From DASXUG01 sp964620425 (GTDB lineage: Bacteria > Pseudomonadota > Gammaproteobacteria > Burkholderiales > Methylophilaceae), in NCBI GenBank assembly GCA_964620425.1, contig CAZUGV010000002.1:248001-312000 (forward strand): a stretch of DNA of 64,000 bases. The letters are read 5' to 3'. Below are positions 34,269 to 43,412 of this stretch, piece by piece. The number at the start of each line of letters is the position of its first letter. Position 1 is the stretch's first letter. The translations under genes and the position numbers were made by a program. Under the pieces are notes generated by a model that worked only from the letters and a program-made list of their open reading frames with translations, was not told the DNA's origin and ran no database searches.

Positions 34269-34772
34269 ATGGAACGAACGGGAATGGATTTGTGGGTGGG
34301 TATATTTGCTGTGGCAGGCGCAGCGGCTTTGCTCGGTCTTGTATTAAAGGTCGGTAATCTTACCTCTAGTAGTTTGGGTGAAACTTATGCGGTGACCGCT
34401 GCTTTTGAAAATATCGGCGGCTTAAAAGAGCGTGCGCCTGTTAAAAGTGCTGGTGTGGTAGTTGGTCGAGTGGACAATATAAAGTTTGATACAAAAAACT
34501 ATGAGGCATTGGTAACCATTAAGTTAGATAAACGTTATGTGTTTCCTAAAGATACTTTCGCTAACATTTTTACGGCAGGTTTGCTGGGTGAGCAATATAT
34601 TGGTTTAGAAGCAGGTGGAGAAACAGACGTTTTAAAAAATGGCGATAAAATCTCGCATACACAAGATGCTGTAGTGCTGGAGAAAATGATCAGTCAGTTT
34701 TTATATAACAAGGCTTCAGAATCAAAACCTGTTGAAACTAATGCGGCGAGTGATGTTCTTAAAACCGAGTAA
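34269..34772 (+). CDS. mlaD: MlaD, substrate-binding MCE protein of the Mla transporter
   Basis: 167 residues. One N-terminal transmembrane helix (about residues 8-26) and a single MCE domain (TAAFENIGGLKERAPVKSAGVVVGRV in parts) form the hexameric periplasmic ring that receives lipid. The ATG at 34269 follows TAGGAG with ideal spacing; the GTG at 34263 overlaps the ribosome-binding site and is rejected. The C-terminal tail (QFLYNKASESK) resembles other betaproteobacterial MlaD. Confidence 0.94.
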   Translation: MERTGMDLWVGIFAVAGAAALLGLVLKVGNLTSSSLGETYAVTAAFENIGGLKERAPVKSAGVVVGRVDNIKFDTKNYEALVTIKLDKRYVFPKDTFANIFTAGLLGEQYIGLEAGGETDVLKNGDKISHTQDAVVLEKMISQFLYNKASESKPVETNAASDVLKTE

Positions 34773-34814
34773 GATCAATTCATATTAGCAAATATTTGGC
34801 AAAGAAAAATACAA

Positions 34815-35441
34815 ATGAAAAAATTTACAAAGTGGTTATTAAATGTTGGGCTATCAATTAGCTTGGCGCTTGCTGCTTCTGCTTCAATGGCGGAAATTGC
34901 CGCTGATGCCTTTGTGAAAGCAAATGCAGATGATGTGCTTGCATTGATTAAGAAAGATAAAGACATTCAAAATGGCGATATGCGTAAGATTTACGATTTG
35001 GCTGAAGAAAAGATTTTGCCAAACTTTGATTTTGAGCGCATTGGTCGTTTAGTGCTTGGTAAGTATTGGGCGGGCGCTACTAAGCAGCAGCAAGAAGACT
35101 TTACCAAAGAGTTTCGTAGTTTAATGATACGTACATACTCATCTGCGCTTTCAAAATATCGCAATCAAACAATTGAATATAAGCCGTTGCGTGCGCAGCC
35201 AACGGATAAAGATGTCACGGTAAAAACCTTGATTGTGCAACCTGGTGGTCAGCCTATTGCGGTTGATTATGCCTTAGAAAAATCTGGCGACACTTGGAAA
35301 GTGTTTGATATTGCAATCGAAGGTGTGAGTTTAGTGACAAACTATCGTAGTCAGTTTTCTGGTGAAGTGCGTCAATCAAGTTTAGATGGCTTAATTCAAA
35401 AATTAGCTGAAAAAAACAAACAAGCTGGCATCAGCAAGTAA
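34815..35441 (+). CDS. mlaC: MlaC, periplasmic lipid-binding protein
   Basis: 208 residues with a signal peptide (residues 1-26, ending SMA-E). The mature part has the Tol-Tol/Ttg2 family segments FDFERIGRLVLGKYW, EFRSLMIRTYSSAL and VDYALEKSGDTWKVFDIAIEGVSLV (in parts). It shuttles phospholipid between the outer-membrane complex and MlaFEDB. The gene follows mlaD by 42 bp. The mlaA lipoprotein gene is not in this operon. Confidence 0.93.
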   Translation: MKKFTKWLLNVGLSISLALAASASMAEIAADAFVKANADDVLALIKKDKDIQNGDMRKIYDLAEEKILPNFDFERIGRLVLGKYWAGATKQQQEDFTKEFRSLMIRTYSSALSKYRNQTIEYKPLRAQPTDKDVTVKTLIVQPGGQPIAVDYALEKSGDTWKVFDIAIEGVSLVTNYRSQFSGEVRQSSLDGLIQKLAEKNKQAGISK

Positions 35442-35461
35442 GCAAGTACAAGGTAAGCAAA

Positions 35462-35755
35462 TTGGCACAAATCTTAAAAGAGCAAGGTCGTTGGTTGTTA
35501 AGCGGTGATATGACGCTAGAACAGATTGCCGCTTTGCTTGCCGAAAAGCCAGCGTTGGTATTGAGTAAGCAACTTGAAATTGATTTAAGCGGCGTGACTG
35601 AAATAGATACAACCACGATTAGTCTTTTGCTCGAGTGGCAACGGCATGCAATGGCAAATGGTGTGCAATTGACCTATGCGCGCTTGCCCGCCAACCTAGT
35701 GAGTCTTGCAACACTGTATGGTGTGCAGAATATTATCCCTGTAACCACACATTAA
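35462..35755 (+). CDS. mlaB: MlaB, STAS-domain subunit of the Mla transporter
   Basis: 97 residues forming one STAS domain: a central EIDLSGVTEIDTTTISLLLEWQRHA (in parts) corresponds to the conserved loop that binds MlaF. It stabilises the MlaFE complex. The start is TTG at 35462, preceded by AAGG, with no ATG in the conserved region. Position after mlaC matches mlaFEDCB in E. coli and many Betaproteobacteria. Confidence 0.88.
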   Translation: MAQILKEQGRWLLSGDMTLEQIAALLAEKPALVLSKQLEIDLSGVTEIDTTTISLLLEWQRHAMANGVQLTYARLPANLVSLATLYGVQNIIPVTTH

Positions 35756-35836
35756 ACCTGATTTACTCTCTTGTTTGTGATTGCCAGTTTGGCTTGAGTC
35801 ACAAACAATCATTATTTTTAATCCAACATAAACCAA

Positions 35837-36739
35837 ATGAACCCAGCGATAAATATTGATCAAGTGAAAAAGAATTTTGGCGCGTTGCAAGCGCTGAAAG
35901 GGATTAACTTGACTATCGAGCAAGGGGAGTTTTTTGCCTTACTCGGCCCTAATGGTGCGGGCAAATCAACCCTCATCAATTTAATGGCTGGTCTGTTGCG
36001 CCCCAGTAGCGGCAATATTGCAGTCATGGGTCACGATGTTGTAACGGATTATCGTCTGGCACGACAAGCACTAGGCGTTGTACCGCAAGAATTGGTGTTT
36101 GACCCATTCTTTAATGTGCGTGAAATGTTGCGTTTTCAAGCTGGGTATTTTGGTCGTGGTAAAGAAAATGATGCTTGGGTCGATGAAGTGATAGAGGCCC
36201 TAGGTCTCACAGATAAAGCTCATACTAATATGCGTCGATTATCTGGCGGTATGAAACGTCGCGCCTTGATTGCACAAGCGCTAGCGCATAAGCCGCCAGT
36301 CATAGTGTTAGATGAACCAACCGCAGGGGTCGATGTAGAGTTGCGTCAAACCATGTGGGCGTTTATCAAGCGCTTGAATCAACAAGGTCACACCATTATC
36401 TTGACCACGCATTATTTAGAAGAAGCCGAATTGTTGTGCTCACGCGTCGCTATGATGAAAGCGGGGGAAATTGTCGCTTTAGATAGCACGGCAAATTTGC
36501 TGAATCGGATTCCAGGTAAAAAATTGCGAGTCAAGTTGGGTGAAAAAGCGCTGCCTGAGAGTTTGGCTGGTTTGGTGCGCAGCCATGAGGCAGGTGCTTA
36601 TACCTTGGCACTGAATCATGTCAGCGAAATTGGGGCAATATTGGAAACCCTGCGTGCGCAGCACATTGAGGTGGAAGATTTACAGTTGTTAGAAGCGGAT
36701 CTGGAAGATGTGTTTGTTGAAGTGGTAGGTAATCAATGA
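35837..36739 (+). CDS. yadG: ABC-2 type exporter ATPase (YadG-like)
   Basis: 300 residues with Walker A LGPNGAGKSTLINL, signature RLSGGMKRRALIAQALAHKP (first part), Walker B VIVLDEPTAGVD and H-loop TTHYLEEAE. The C-terminal extension of about 80 residues is typical of ABC-2/DrrA-type ATPases. The substrate is unknown; YadGH is widely conserved next to mla or in envelope operons. The next gene overlaps by 4 bp, so the pair is translationally coupled. Confidence 0.88.
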   Translation: MNPAINIDQVKKNFGALQALKGINLTIEQGEFFALLGPNGAGKSTLINLMAGLLRPSSGNIAVMGHDVVTDYRLARQALGVVPQELVFDPFFNVREMLRFQAGYFGRGKENDAWVDEVIEALGLTDKAHTNMRRLSGGMKRRALIAQALAHKPPVIVLDEPTAGVDVELRQTMWAFIKRLNQQGHTIILTTHYLEEAELLCSRVAMMKAGEIVALDSTANLLNRIPGKKLRVKLGEKALPESLAGLVRSHEAGAYTLALNHVSEIGAILETLRAQHIEVEDLQLLEADLEDVFVEVVGNQ

Positions 36740-37506
36740 GTTTAGACATGAATTACCAAGGCCTTTGGACGTTGTTTAGAAAAGAGTTACTACGTTTTTG
36801 GCGCGTTGCGTTTCAAACGGTGGCGGCACCAGTCATGACGGCGCTATTGTATTTACTCGTTTTTTCTCACGTTTTAGAAGGTCGCGTGCAGGTGCATGGG
36901 GTTGCATATACCGCTTTTTTGATTCCTGGCTTAATTATGATGTCGGTTTTGCAAAATGCGTTTGCCAATTCATCGTCTAGTTTGATTCAATCAAAAGTGA
37001 TGGGCAGTATCGTCTTTTTATTACTTACGCCACTTTCATACTTGGAGTTTTTTTTAGCGTTTCTCGGTGCGGCGATTGTGCGTGGCGTGGTGGTGGGTTT
37101 TTGTATTTACTTGGTGGCGATTTGTTTTATTGATTTGCCGATTGCCCACCCGTTTACGGTACTTGCGTTTGCTATATTGGGTAGCGCGCTATTGGGGGCA
37201 TTTGGTATTATCGCTGGCATATGGGCGGATAAATTTGATCAAATGGCAGCTTTTCAGAACTTTGTGATTATGCCGCTTTCCTTTTTATCGGGTGTGTTTT
37301 ACTCGATTCATTCTTTACCCAGCTTTTGGCAACAGATTTCGCGTTTAAATCCATTTTTCTATATGATAGATGGTTTTAGGTACGGTTTTTTTGGGGTTAG
37401 CGACATTTCTCCCGCAATTAGTATAAGTGTTGTGGTATGCAGTTTCTTGGTCTTATCATTTATTACATTGCGTATGCTGAAATCTGGCTATAAATTAAGA
37501 GGTTAA
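36736..37506 (+). CDS. yadH: ABC-2 type exporter permease (YadH-like)
   Basis: 256 residues with about six membrane helices and the ABC-2 family segments FLIPGLIMMSVLQNAFANSSSSLIQSK (in parts), FVIMPLSFLSGVFYS and LPSFWQQISRLNPFFYMIDGFRYGFFG (in parts). It is the membrane partner of the preceding ATPase. The transported substrate cannot be told from sequence. It ends directly against the ibaG start. Confidence 0.88.
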   Translation: MSLDMNYQGLWTLFRKELLRFWRVAFQTVAAPVMTALLYLLVFSHVLEGRVQVHGVAYTAFLIPGLIMMSVLQNAFANSSSSLIQSKVMGSIVFLLLTPLSYLEFFLAFLGAAIVRGVVVGFCIYLVAICFIDLPIAHPFTVLAFAILGSALLGAFGIIAGIWADKFDQMAAFQNFVIMPLSFLSGVFYSIHSLPSFWQQISRLNPFFYMIDGFRYGFFGVSDISPAISISVVVCSFLVLSFITLRMLKSGYKLRG

Positions 37507-37518
37507 ATGGGGATTTCC

Positions 37519-37761
37519 ATGTTAAGTGCAAACGATATTAAAATTTATATTTCACAAGGTTTGGTGTGTGAGTTTCTTCAGGTGCTGGGTGATGATGGTC
37601 AGCATTTTGAGGCTGTAGTAGTGAGTCCCGCATTTGTAGGTAAAAACATGGTGCAGCAGCATCAGTTAGTTTATCAAGCGCTGGGCGACAGAATGCGCCA
37701 AGAAATTCATGCGCTTTCAATCAAAACGTTCACCCCAGAAATGTGGGCGGCAAGACAGTAG
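37519..37761 (+). CDS. ibaG: BolA-family protein IbaG
   Basis: About 80 residues with the BolA fold: EFLQVLGDDGQHFEAVVVSPAFVGKN (in parts), LVYQALGDRMRQEIHALSIKTFTPEMW (in parts). BolA/IbaG proteins bind Fe-S clusters together with CGFS monothiol glutaredoxins. Such a glutaredoxin is encoded just downstream, which supports a functional pair. Either ATG (37507 or 37519) could start; GGGGAT just before 37519 favours the latter. Confidence 0.88.
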   Translation: MLSANDIKIYISQGLVCEFLQVLGDDGQHFEAVVVSPAFVGKNMVQQHQLVYQALGDRMRQEIHALSIKTFTPEMWAARQ

Positions 37762-37796
37762 TGTTGTAACTGAACAGTATTTATTAGGAGATTCAA

Positions 37797-38108
37797 ATGG
37801 ATATACAAGAAACAATTAAGAACCAAGTCACATCAAACCCAGTGGTGCTATACATGAAAGGTAGCCCAAAGTTTCCTCAATGTGGTTTTTCTAATTTAGC
37901 GACACAAATTTTAGATGCTTGTGAAGCGAAATACGTAGCGATTGATGTGTTGCAAGACCCAGCGATTCGCGAAGGTATCAAAGTTTACGCAAGTTGGCCG
38001 ACTATCCCTCAACTTTACATCAAAGGTGAGTTTGTGGGTGGTGCAGACATTATGCGCGCCATGTATGAAAATGGCGAGTTGAAAAAAATGATAGAAAGCG
38101 CCGCTTAA
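37797..38108 (+). CDS. grxD: Monothiol glutaredoxin GrxD (CGFS type)
   Basis: 103 residues with the active site PQCGFSNLA near residue 30, the WPTIPQLYIKGEFVGG glutathione-binding stretch (TxP) and GGADIM. Monothiol CGFS glutaredoxins hold a [2Fe-2S] cluster with glutathione and pass it to targets, often with BolA proteins. A good AGGAG ribosome-binding site precedes the ATG. It is inserted between ibaG and murA, which are adjacent in many relatives. Confidence 0.95.
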   Translation: MDIQETIKNQVTSNPVVLYMKGSPKFPQCGFSNLATQILDACEAKYVAIDVLQDPAIREGIKVYASWPTIPQLYIKGEFVGGADIMRAMYENGELKKMIESAA

Positions 38109-39374
38109 TTGGATAAATTGGTCATTGAGGGTGGTTACCCTCTGCAAGGCGAAGTCATTGTTTCTGGGGCTAAAAATGCGGCGTTACCGATTTTATGTGC
38201 GGCTTTATTAGCAGAAACACCGCTAGAGCTATCCAGCGTAGCCGCTTTAAAAGATATTGATACTACGCTCAAATTGCTGGACACCATGGGCGTTAAGATT
38301 GAACGTAACGGCGCTCAAGTCAGATTAGATGCCAGCGAAGTTGCTTCATTTGAAGCGACTTACGAAATGGTGAAAACCATGCGCGCCTCTATTTTGGTGC
38401 TAGGTCCGCTACTCGCACGCTTTGGCAGTGCGCGCGTGTCTTTACCCGGTGGCTGTGCGATTGGTTCGCGCCCGGTTGATTTGCATATCAAAGGTCTGCA
38501 AGCGATGGGCGCGGCGATACATATCACGCATGGATATATTCAAGCCAGCTCTTTGCATCTACCGAACCGCCGTTTACAAGGTGCGCGTTACTATATGGAT
38601 ATGGTAACGGTTACGGGTACAGAAAATCTAATGATGGCCGCCGCCTTAGCACAGGGTACTACCGTGTTAGAAAATGCCGCTAAAGAGCCAGAAGTGGTGG
38701 ACTTAGCCGAATGCCTCAATAAAATGGGCGCAAAAATCACAGGTGCTGGTACCGATGTGATTACCATTGAAGGCGTTGAAAAGTTAAGTGGCGCAAAACA
38801 CAATATTGTGTGCGACCGTATCGAAGCAGGCACTTACATGGTAGCTGCCGCGATGACTGGCGGAAAAGTTAAATTACTGAATGCGCGCGCCGATTTATTG
38901 GATGCTGTGATTGAAAAACTGCGCGAAGCAGGCGCTAGCGTTACGCATGACGACAGCAGTATTACCGTAGAAGGCAACTGTAAATTAAAAGCGGTGAATA
39001 TTCGTACAGCCCCTCACCCTGCCTTTCCAACCGATATGCAAGCACAATTTATGGCGCTCAACAGCGTGGCCGAAGGTGTGGCAAAAGTGACGGAAACAAT
39101 TTTTGAAAACCGTTTTATGCACGTGCAAGAAATGCAGCGTCTTGGTGCGGATATTAGCATCGACGGCAATACCGCTTTGGTGAAAGGTGTTGAGTTTCTA
39201 GACGGTGCTACCGTGATGGCAACTGATTTACGGGCATCTGCAAGCTTGGTGTTATCAGGTTTGGTGGCACGAGGCGAAACCGTGATTGAGCGTATTTATC
39301 ACCTAGACCGCGGCTATGAGTATTTAGAAGAGAAATTAACAAAACTGGGTGCAAAAGTTCGTCGTTCAAATTAA
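38109..39374 (+). CDS. murA: UDP-N-acetylglucosamine 1-carboxyvinyltransferase MurA
   Basis: 421 residues. Family motifs are VSGAKNAALPILCAALLA near residue 18 (Lys22-Asn23 equivalent), SLPGGCAIGSRPVDLHI with the catalytic cysteine that fosfomycin targets, and TAPHPAFPTDMQAQFMAL. It transfers enolpyruvate from PEP to UDP-GlcNAc in the first committed step of peptidoglycan synthesis. The start is TTG at 38109 directly after the grxD stop; the homologous N-terminus (MDKLVIEGG) begins exactly there. Confidence 0.96.
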   Translation: MDKLVIEGGYPLQGEVIVSGAKNAALPILCAALLAETPLELSSVAALKDIDTTLKLLDTMGVKIERNGAQVRLDASEVASFEATYEMVKTMRASILVLGPLLARFGSARVSLPGGCAIGSRPVDLHIKGLQAMGAAIHITHGYIQASSLHLPNRRLQGARYYMDMVTVTGTENLMMAAALAQGTTVLENAAKEPEVVDLAECLNKMGAKITGAGTDVITIEGVEKLSGAKHNIVCDRIEAGTYMVAAAMTGGKVKLLNARADLLDAVIEKLREAGASVTHDDSSITVEGNCKLKAVNIRTAPHPAFPTDMQAQFMALNSVAEGVAKVTETIFENRFMHVQEMQRLGADISIDGNTALVKGVEFLDGATVMATDLRASASLVLSGLVARGETVIERIYHLDRGYEYLEEKLTKLGAKVRRSN

Positions 39375-39422
39375 CGCTAATTAAATCAACCAATTGCAAA
39401 TCAAATCAAAAAGCAAACAACT

Positions 39423-40064
39423 ATGATAACAATTGCCTTAAGCAAGGGAAGAATCTTTGAAGAAACCACGCCACTGTTAGCTGCGGCGGGTATTCACGCG
39501 CTTGAAGCGCCAGAGTCTTCTCGCAAGTTGATTTTAGAAACCAACCGTCCTGATGTACGTTTGATTATTGTGCGCGCTTCAGATGTGCCAACTTACGTGC
39601 AATATGGCGCGGCAGATTTAGGTATTGCAGGCAAAGATGTCTTACATGAACATGGCGGCGAGGGTTTGTATCAACCGTTGGACTTACAAATTGCCAAATG
39701 CAAAATGATGGTTGCGGTGCGTGACGACTTTGATTACGAAGCCTCACTGCGTCGCGGTGCAAGGCTTAAAGTGGTCACCAAATATGTCAAAACAGCGCGT
39801 GACCATTTTGCCGATAAAGGCATGCATGTCGATTTAATTAAGCTTTATGGCTCGATGGAGCTAGGTCCATTGGTCGGCTTAGCAGATGCCATTGTCGATT
39901 TAGTGAGCACGGGTGGCACATTACGCGCCAACAATTTGAAGGCCGTTGAACATATCATGGATATTAGTTCGCGTTTGGTGGTCAATCAGGCATCTCACAA
40001 ACTTAAACGTGCCGACTTGCAGCCAATGATAGAGGCATTTTCCTCCGTGGTCGGTAAGAATTAA
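39423..40064 (+). CDS. hisG: ATP phosphoribosyltransferase HisG (short form)
   Basis: 213 residues, the short HisG type that lacks the C-terminal regulatory domain and needs HisZ as partner. Visible motifs are IALSKGRIFEETTPLL, YGAADLGIAGKDVL and the PRPP-binding DAIVDLVSTGGTLRANNL. It catalyses the first step of histidine synthesis. No hisZ is in view. It is the first of three his genes, hisG-hisD-hisC, directly after murA. Confidence 0.95.
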   Translation: MITIALSKGRIFEETTPLLAAAGIHALEAPESSRKLILETNRPDVRLIIVRASDVPTYVQYGAADLGIAGKDVLHEHGGEGLYQPLDLQIAKCKMMVAVRDDFDYEASLRRGARLKVVTKYVKTARDHFADKGMHVDLIKLYGSMELGPLVGLADAIVDLVSTGGTLRANNLKAVEHIMDISSRLVVNQASHKLKRADLQPMIEAFSSVVGKN

Positions 40065-40094
40065 ATGGCAAAAGCCTAACAGGAAAAGTTAAGA

Positions 40095-41390
40095 ATGAAG
40101 ATTAAACGTTTTTCTACACAAGATGTTGATTTTGATAAAAATATAAAAGATTTGCTCGCCTTTGAAACAGCACAGGACGATAGCATTGACTTAGTGGTTG
40201 CGGATATTTTACGTGATGTAAAAAAACGCGGCGATGCTGCTGTGTTGGAATATACCAACCGTTTTGATAAGACGACAGCATCTAGCATGGCTGAACTTGA
40301 AATCAGCCAAGCTGAGTTGCAAACGGCATTGAACAGTTTGCCAGCAGAACAGCGACTCGCTTTGCAAGAGGCCGCTAATCGAGTGCGTAGCTATCATGAA
40401 AAGCAGGTGATGGAGTCATGGAGCTACACTGAAGCAGATGGTACGTTGCTTGGTCAGCAAGTGACCGCGTTAGACCGCGTGGGTTTATATGTGCCGGGTG
40501 GCAAAGCGGCCTATCCTTCAAGCGTGTTGATGAATGCGATTCCAGCCAAAGTCGCAGGTGTGCAAGAGTTAATCATGGTTGTGCCAACGCCAAATGGGGA
40601 AAAGAACCCGCTCGTGCTTGCCGCCGCCGCGGTTTGTGGCGTGGATCGCGTATTCTGTATTGGTGGTGCACAAGCCGTAGGTGCATTGGCTTATGGCACT
40701 CAAACCGTACCGCAAGTGGATAAGGTAACAGGTCCTGGAAATGCTTATGTGGCAGCCGCAAAACGCCGTGTATTTGGCGTGGTGGGTATCGACATGGTCG
40801 CGGGGCCTTCTGAAATTCTGGTGATTAGCGATGGTAAAAGCAACCCAGATTGGACGGCCATGGATTTATTTAGCCAAGCTGAACATGATGAGCTCGCACA
40901 AGCGATTTTACTCTCACCCGATCCAGAGTTCTTGGATAAAGTGGCAGCGAGTATTGATCGCCAAGTTGAAGAAATGCCACGTAAAGACATTATCAGCACC
41001 TCGTTAGAAAATCGCGGCGCGCTGATTTTGGTTAAAGATTTAGATGAAGCGGCAAGTATCTGCAACTACATCGCGCCAGAACACTTAGAGCTTTCTATGG
41101 ATAATGCGCTCGCGTTCAGTAAAAAAATTAAACACGCTGGCGCTATTTTTATGGGGCGTGATACCTGTGAGGCGCTTGGCGACTACTGTGCTGGGCCTAA
41201 TCATGTGTTACCAACATCACGTACCGCACGCTTTTCTTCACCGCTAGGCGTGTATGATTTTCAAAAGCGTTCAAGCTTGATTATGGTGTCGAGTGAAGGT
41301 GCGCAAAAGCTCGGAAAAATTGCCTCAATATTGGCGTATGGCGAAGGGTTGCAAGCGCACGCCAGAAGCGCGGAGTACAGACTAAAATGA
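40095..41390 (+). CDS. hisD: Histidinol dehydrogenase HisD
   Basis: 431 residues. Motifs are VGLYVPGGKAAYPSSVLMNA, VTGPGNAYVAAAKR, DMVAGPSEILVI and the zinc/catalytic region FSQAEHDELAQ, plus APEHLEL. It oxidises histidinol to histidine in two NAD-dependent steps. It overlaps hisC by 4 bp (ATGA), so the two are translationally coupled. Confidence 0.96.
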   Translation: MKIKRFSTQDVDFDKNIKDLLAFETAQDDSIDLVVADILRDVKKRGDAAVLEYTNRFDKTTASSMAELEISQAELQTALNSLPAEQRLALQEAANRVRSYHEKQVMESWSYTEADGTLLGQQVTALDRVGLYVPGGKAAYPSSVLMNAIPAKVAGVQELIMVVPTPNGEKNPLVLAAAAVCGVDRVFCIGGAQAVGALAYGTQTVPQVDKVTGPGNAYVAAAKRRVFGVVGIDMVAGPSEILVISDGKSNPDWTAMDLFSQAEHDELAQAILLSPDPEFLDKVAASIDRQVEEMPRKDIISTSLENRGALILVKDLDEAASICNYIAPEHLELSMDNALAFSKKIKHAGAIFMGRDTCEALGDYCAGPNHVLPTSRTARFSSPLGVYDFQKRSSLIMVSSEGAQKLGKIASILAYGEGLQAHARSAEYRLK

Positions 41391-42457
41391 GTCAGTTCTG
41401 GAGTGCTTTAGTGCATGAGCTTACCCCTTATGTGCCGGGTGAGCAGCCTAAGCTTAACAATTTAATTAAGCTCAACACCAATGAAAACCCCTATGGTCCA
41501 AGCCCAAAGGTCATCGCAGCCCTGCAAGCTGAAGCCACGGAAACCCTACGCCTTTACCCTGACCCCAATTCAGATAAACTTAAATCTGCCATTGCCGAAT
41601 ATCATGGCTTAAAAAGCAATCAAGTATTTGTGGGTAATGGTTCCGATGAGGTGCTGGCGCATGTATTTCACGCACTGCTGAAACATGAAGCGCCGCTGTT
41701 ATTTCCTGATATCACCTACAGCTTTTATCCAGTCTACTGCGGTTTATACGATATTAACTACGAGACTATTCCGCTTAATGCGCAATTTGAAATCAATATT
41801 GATGATTACATGCGCCCTAATGGCGGCATTATTTTCCCAAATCCGAATGCGCCTACGGGCATTCCACTAGCGCTAAGCGAGATTGAGCGCTTATTAAAAG
41901 CGAATACTGAGTCTGTTGTGGTGATTGATGAAGCGTATGTGGATTTTGGTACGGAATCCGCCGTTAGCTTAATTAACACCTACCCCAATTTGCTGGTGAC
42001 ACACACCCTATCAAAAGCGCGCTCATTGGCTGGCTTGCGGGTTGGATTTGCCATGGGGCATCCAGATTTGATAGAAGCGCTCATTCGCGTCAAGGATAGC
42101 TTTAACTCTTATCCAATTGATCGTTTTGCAGAAGCTGGTGCAACAGCCGCCATACAAGATATTGATTATTTTGAAGAGACAAGAAAAAAAGTAATAAATA
42201 CGCGGGAAAACTTGGTTGCGAAAATTCAAGCCCTTGGTTTTGTTGTTTTGCCGTCGGGCGCTAACTTTATTTTTGCATCTCACCCTCTGCATGACGCTTT
42301 AACCTTGAGTAATCAGTTACGAGAAACGTCAATTATTATCCGCCACTTTAAAAAGCCAGCGCGTATTTCACAGTTCATGCGAATTACTATCGGCACAGAT
42401 CAAGAGTGCGATGAATTGGTTGTAGCGCTTACAAACATACTTCAAGGGATTATTTAA
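41387..42457 (+). CDS. hisC: Histidinol-phosphate aminotransferase HisC
   Basis: 356 residues of fold type I, PLP-dependent. Motifs are KLNTNENPYGPSPKV at the N-terminus, VFVGNGSDEVLAH, NPNAPTGIP, VVIDEAYVDFG and the PLP lysine in HTLSKARSLAGLRVGFAMG (K of SKA). It makes histidinol phosphate from imidazoleacetol phosphate. In most Betaproteobacteria hisB and other his genes follow; here hps follows, so the his operon ends after three genes. Confidence 0.95.
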   Translation: MSQFWSALVHELTPYVPGEQPKLNNLIKLNTNENPYGPSPKVIAALQAEATETLRLYPDPNSDKLKSAIAEYHGLKSNQVFVGNGSDEVLAHVFHALLKHEAPLLFPDITYSFYPVYCGLYDINYETIPLNAQFEINIDDYMRPNGGIIFPNPNAPTGIPLALSEIERLLKANTESVVVIDEAYVDFGTESAVSLINTYPNLLVTHTLSKARSLAGLRVGFAMGHPDLIEALIRVKDSFNSYPIDRFAEAGATAAIQDIDYFEETRKKVINTRENLVAKIQALGFVVLPSGANFIFASHPLHDALTLSNQLRETSIIIRHFKKPARISQFMRITIGTDQECDELVVALTNILQGII

Positions 42458-42480
42458 TATAGGTTTTTTTGTAAAATCCT

Positions 42481-42509
42481 TTGACCAATCTTAAAAATCA
42501 TTATATAAA
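42481..42509 (+). promoter_or_regulatory. Sigma-70 promoter of hps
   Basis: TTGACC (42481-42486) and TATAAA (42504-42509) are separated by 17 bp, close to the consensus. Transcription would start near 42516, leaving a long AT-rich leader of about 120 nt before the GTG start. Such a strong promoter fits the high expression expected of a RuMP-cycle enzyme. Confidence 0.6.
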
Positions 42510-42635
42510 GCCAATTCGGGAGAAAAGTTTCAAATTTATGAATGAACTTCCCCTAAAGGCTAGAAAAAATGTATCATAATATGTATAGATAGATTGCATA
42601 TCTAATTTAACCTGTATTTAAGTGGAGGAAGTATC

Positions 42636-43265
42636 GTGGCACTAACCCAAATGGCATTAGACTCATTAGATTTTGACGCAACTGTAGCTTTAGCTGCGAA
42701 AGTTGCACCGCATGTTGATATTTTAGAAATCGGTACACCATGCATTAAGCACAACGGTATCGAATTGTTAAAAACATTGCGCGCTAAATTCCCAAACAAC
42801 AAAATCTTAGTAGACTTAAAAACGATGGATGCTGGCTTCTACGAAGCTGAGCCATTCTACAAAGCTGGCGCAGACATCTGTACCGTTTTGGGTACGGCTG
42901 ACATCGGTACAATCAAAGGCGTAATCGATGTTGCTAACAAATACGGTAAAGAAGCGCAAATCGACTTGATCAACGTTGCTGACAAAGCTGCTCGTACTAA
43001 AGAAGCTGTTAAATTAGGCGCACACATCATTGGCGTGCACACTGGTTTAGACCAACAAGCTGCTGGCCAAACTCCATTTGCTGACTTAGCTTTGGTAAAC
43101 GGCTTAGGCTTAGGCGTTAAAGTTTCTGTAGCTGGTGGTGTTAAAGCTGCAACAGTTAAACAAGTTAAAGATGCTGGCGCTACTATCATCGTAGCTGGTG
43201 CTGCTATCTACGGCGCTGCTGATCCTGCTGCTTCTGCTGCTGAAATCACAGGCTTGGCTCACTAA
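42636..43265 (+). CDS. hxlA: 3-hexulose-6-phosphate synthase (HPS)
   Basis: 209 residues, an orotidine-phosphate-decarboxylase-type TIM barrel. Motifs are VDILEIGTPCIKHNGIE, the metal and substrate site LVDLKTMDAG (DxKxxD), and VSVAGGVKAATVKQVKDAGA (parts). It condenses formaldehyde with ribulose 5-phosphate, the entry step of the ribulose monophosphate cycle. The start is GTG at 42636 after a very strong GTGGAGGAAG ribosome-binding site. Codon use is strikingly uniform (for example GCT, GGC, TTA, AAA in runs), as in a highly expressed gene. phi follows after 147 bp that contain two hairpins. Confidence 0.96.
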   Translation: MALTQMALDSLDFDATVALAAKVAPHVDILEIGTPCIKHNGIELLKTLRAKFPNNKILVDLKTMDAGFYEAEPFYKAGADICTVLGTADIGTIKGVIDVANKYGKEAQIDLINVADKAARTKEAVKLGAHIIGVHTGLDQQAAGQTPFADLALVNGLGLGVKVSVAGGVKAATVKQVKDAGATIIVAGAAIYGAADPAASAAEITGLAH

Positions 43266-43269
43266 TATC

Positions 43270-43296
43270 AAATTAAACTAGTTTCTAGTTTAATTT
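43270..43296 (+). promoter_or_regulatory. Perfect 12-bp hairpin just after hps
   Basis: AAATTAAACTAG and CTAGTTTAATTT flank a 3-nt TTT loop, starting four bases after the hps stop. It is AT-rich and not followed by a T run, so it is more likely an mRNA-stabilising or processing structure than a terminator. Confidence 0.6.
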
Positions 43297-43311
43297 ACGT
43301 TAGTTGGTAAT

Positions 43312-43356
43312 AAAAACCACCATCTCGGCGCAATCCGATTTGGTGGTTTTTTTTTG
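43312..43356 (+). terminator. Rho-independent terminator between hps and phi
   Basis: AAAAACCACCA (43312-43322) pairs with TGGTGGTTTTT (from 43341) around an 18-nt loop with a small inner CGG...CCG pairing. At least nine T follow. If active it would limit read-through from hps into phi. Confidence 0.8.
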
Positions 43357-43412
43357 AATACATAATATTAAGTATACAACCTCAAATCATAGGCAAAAAA
43401 AGGATAATCAAG

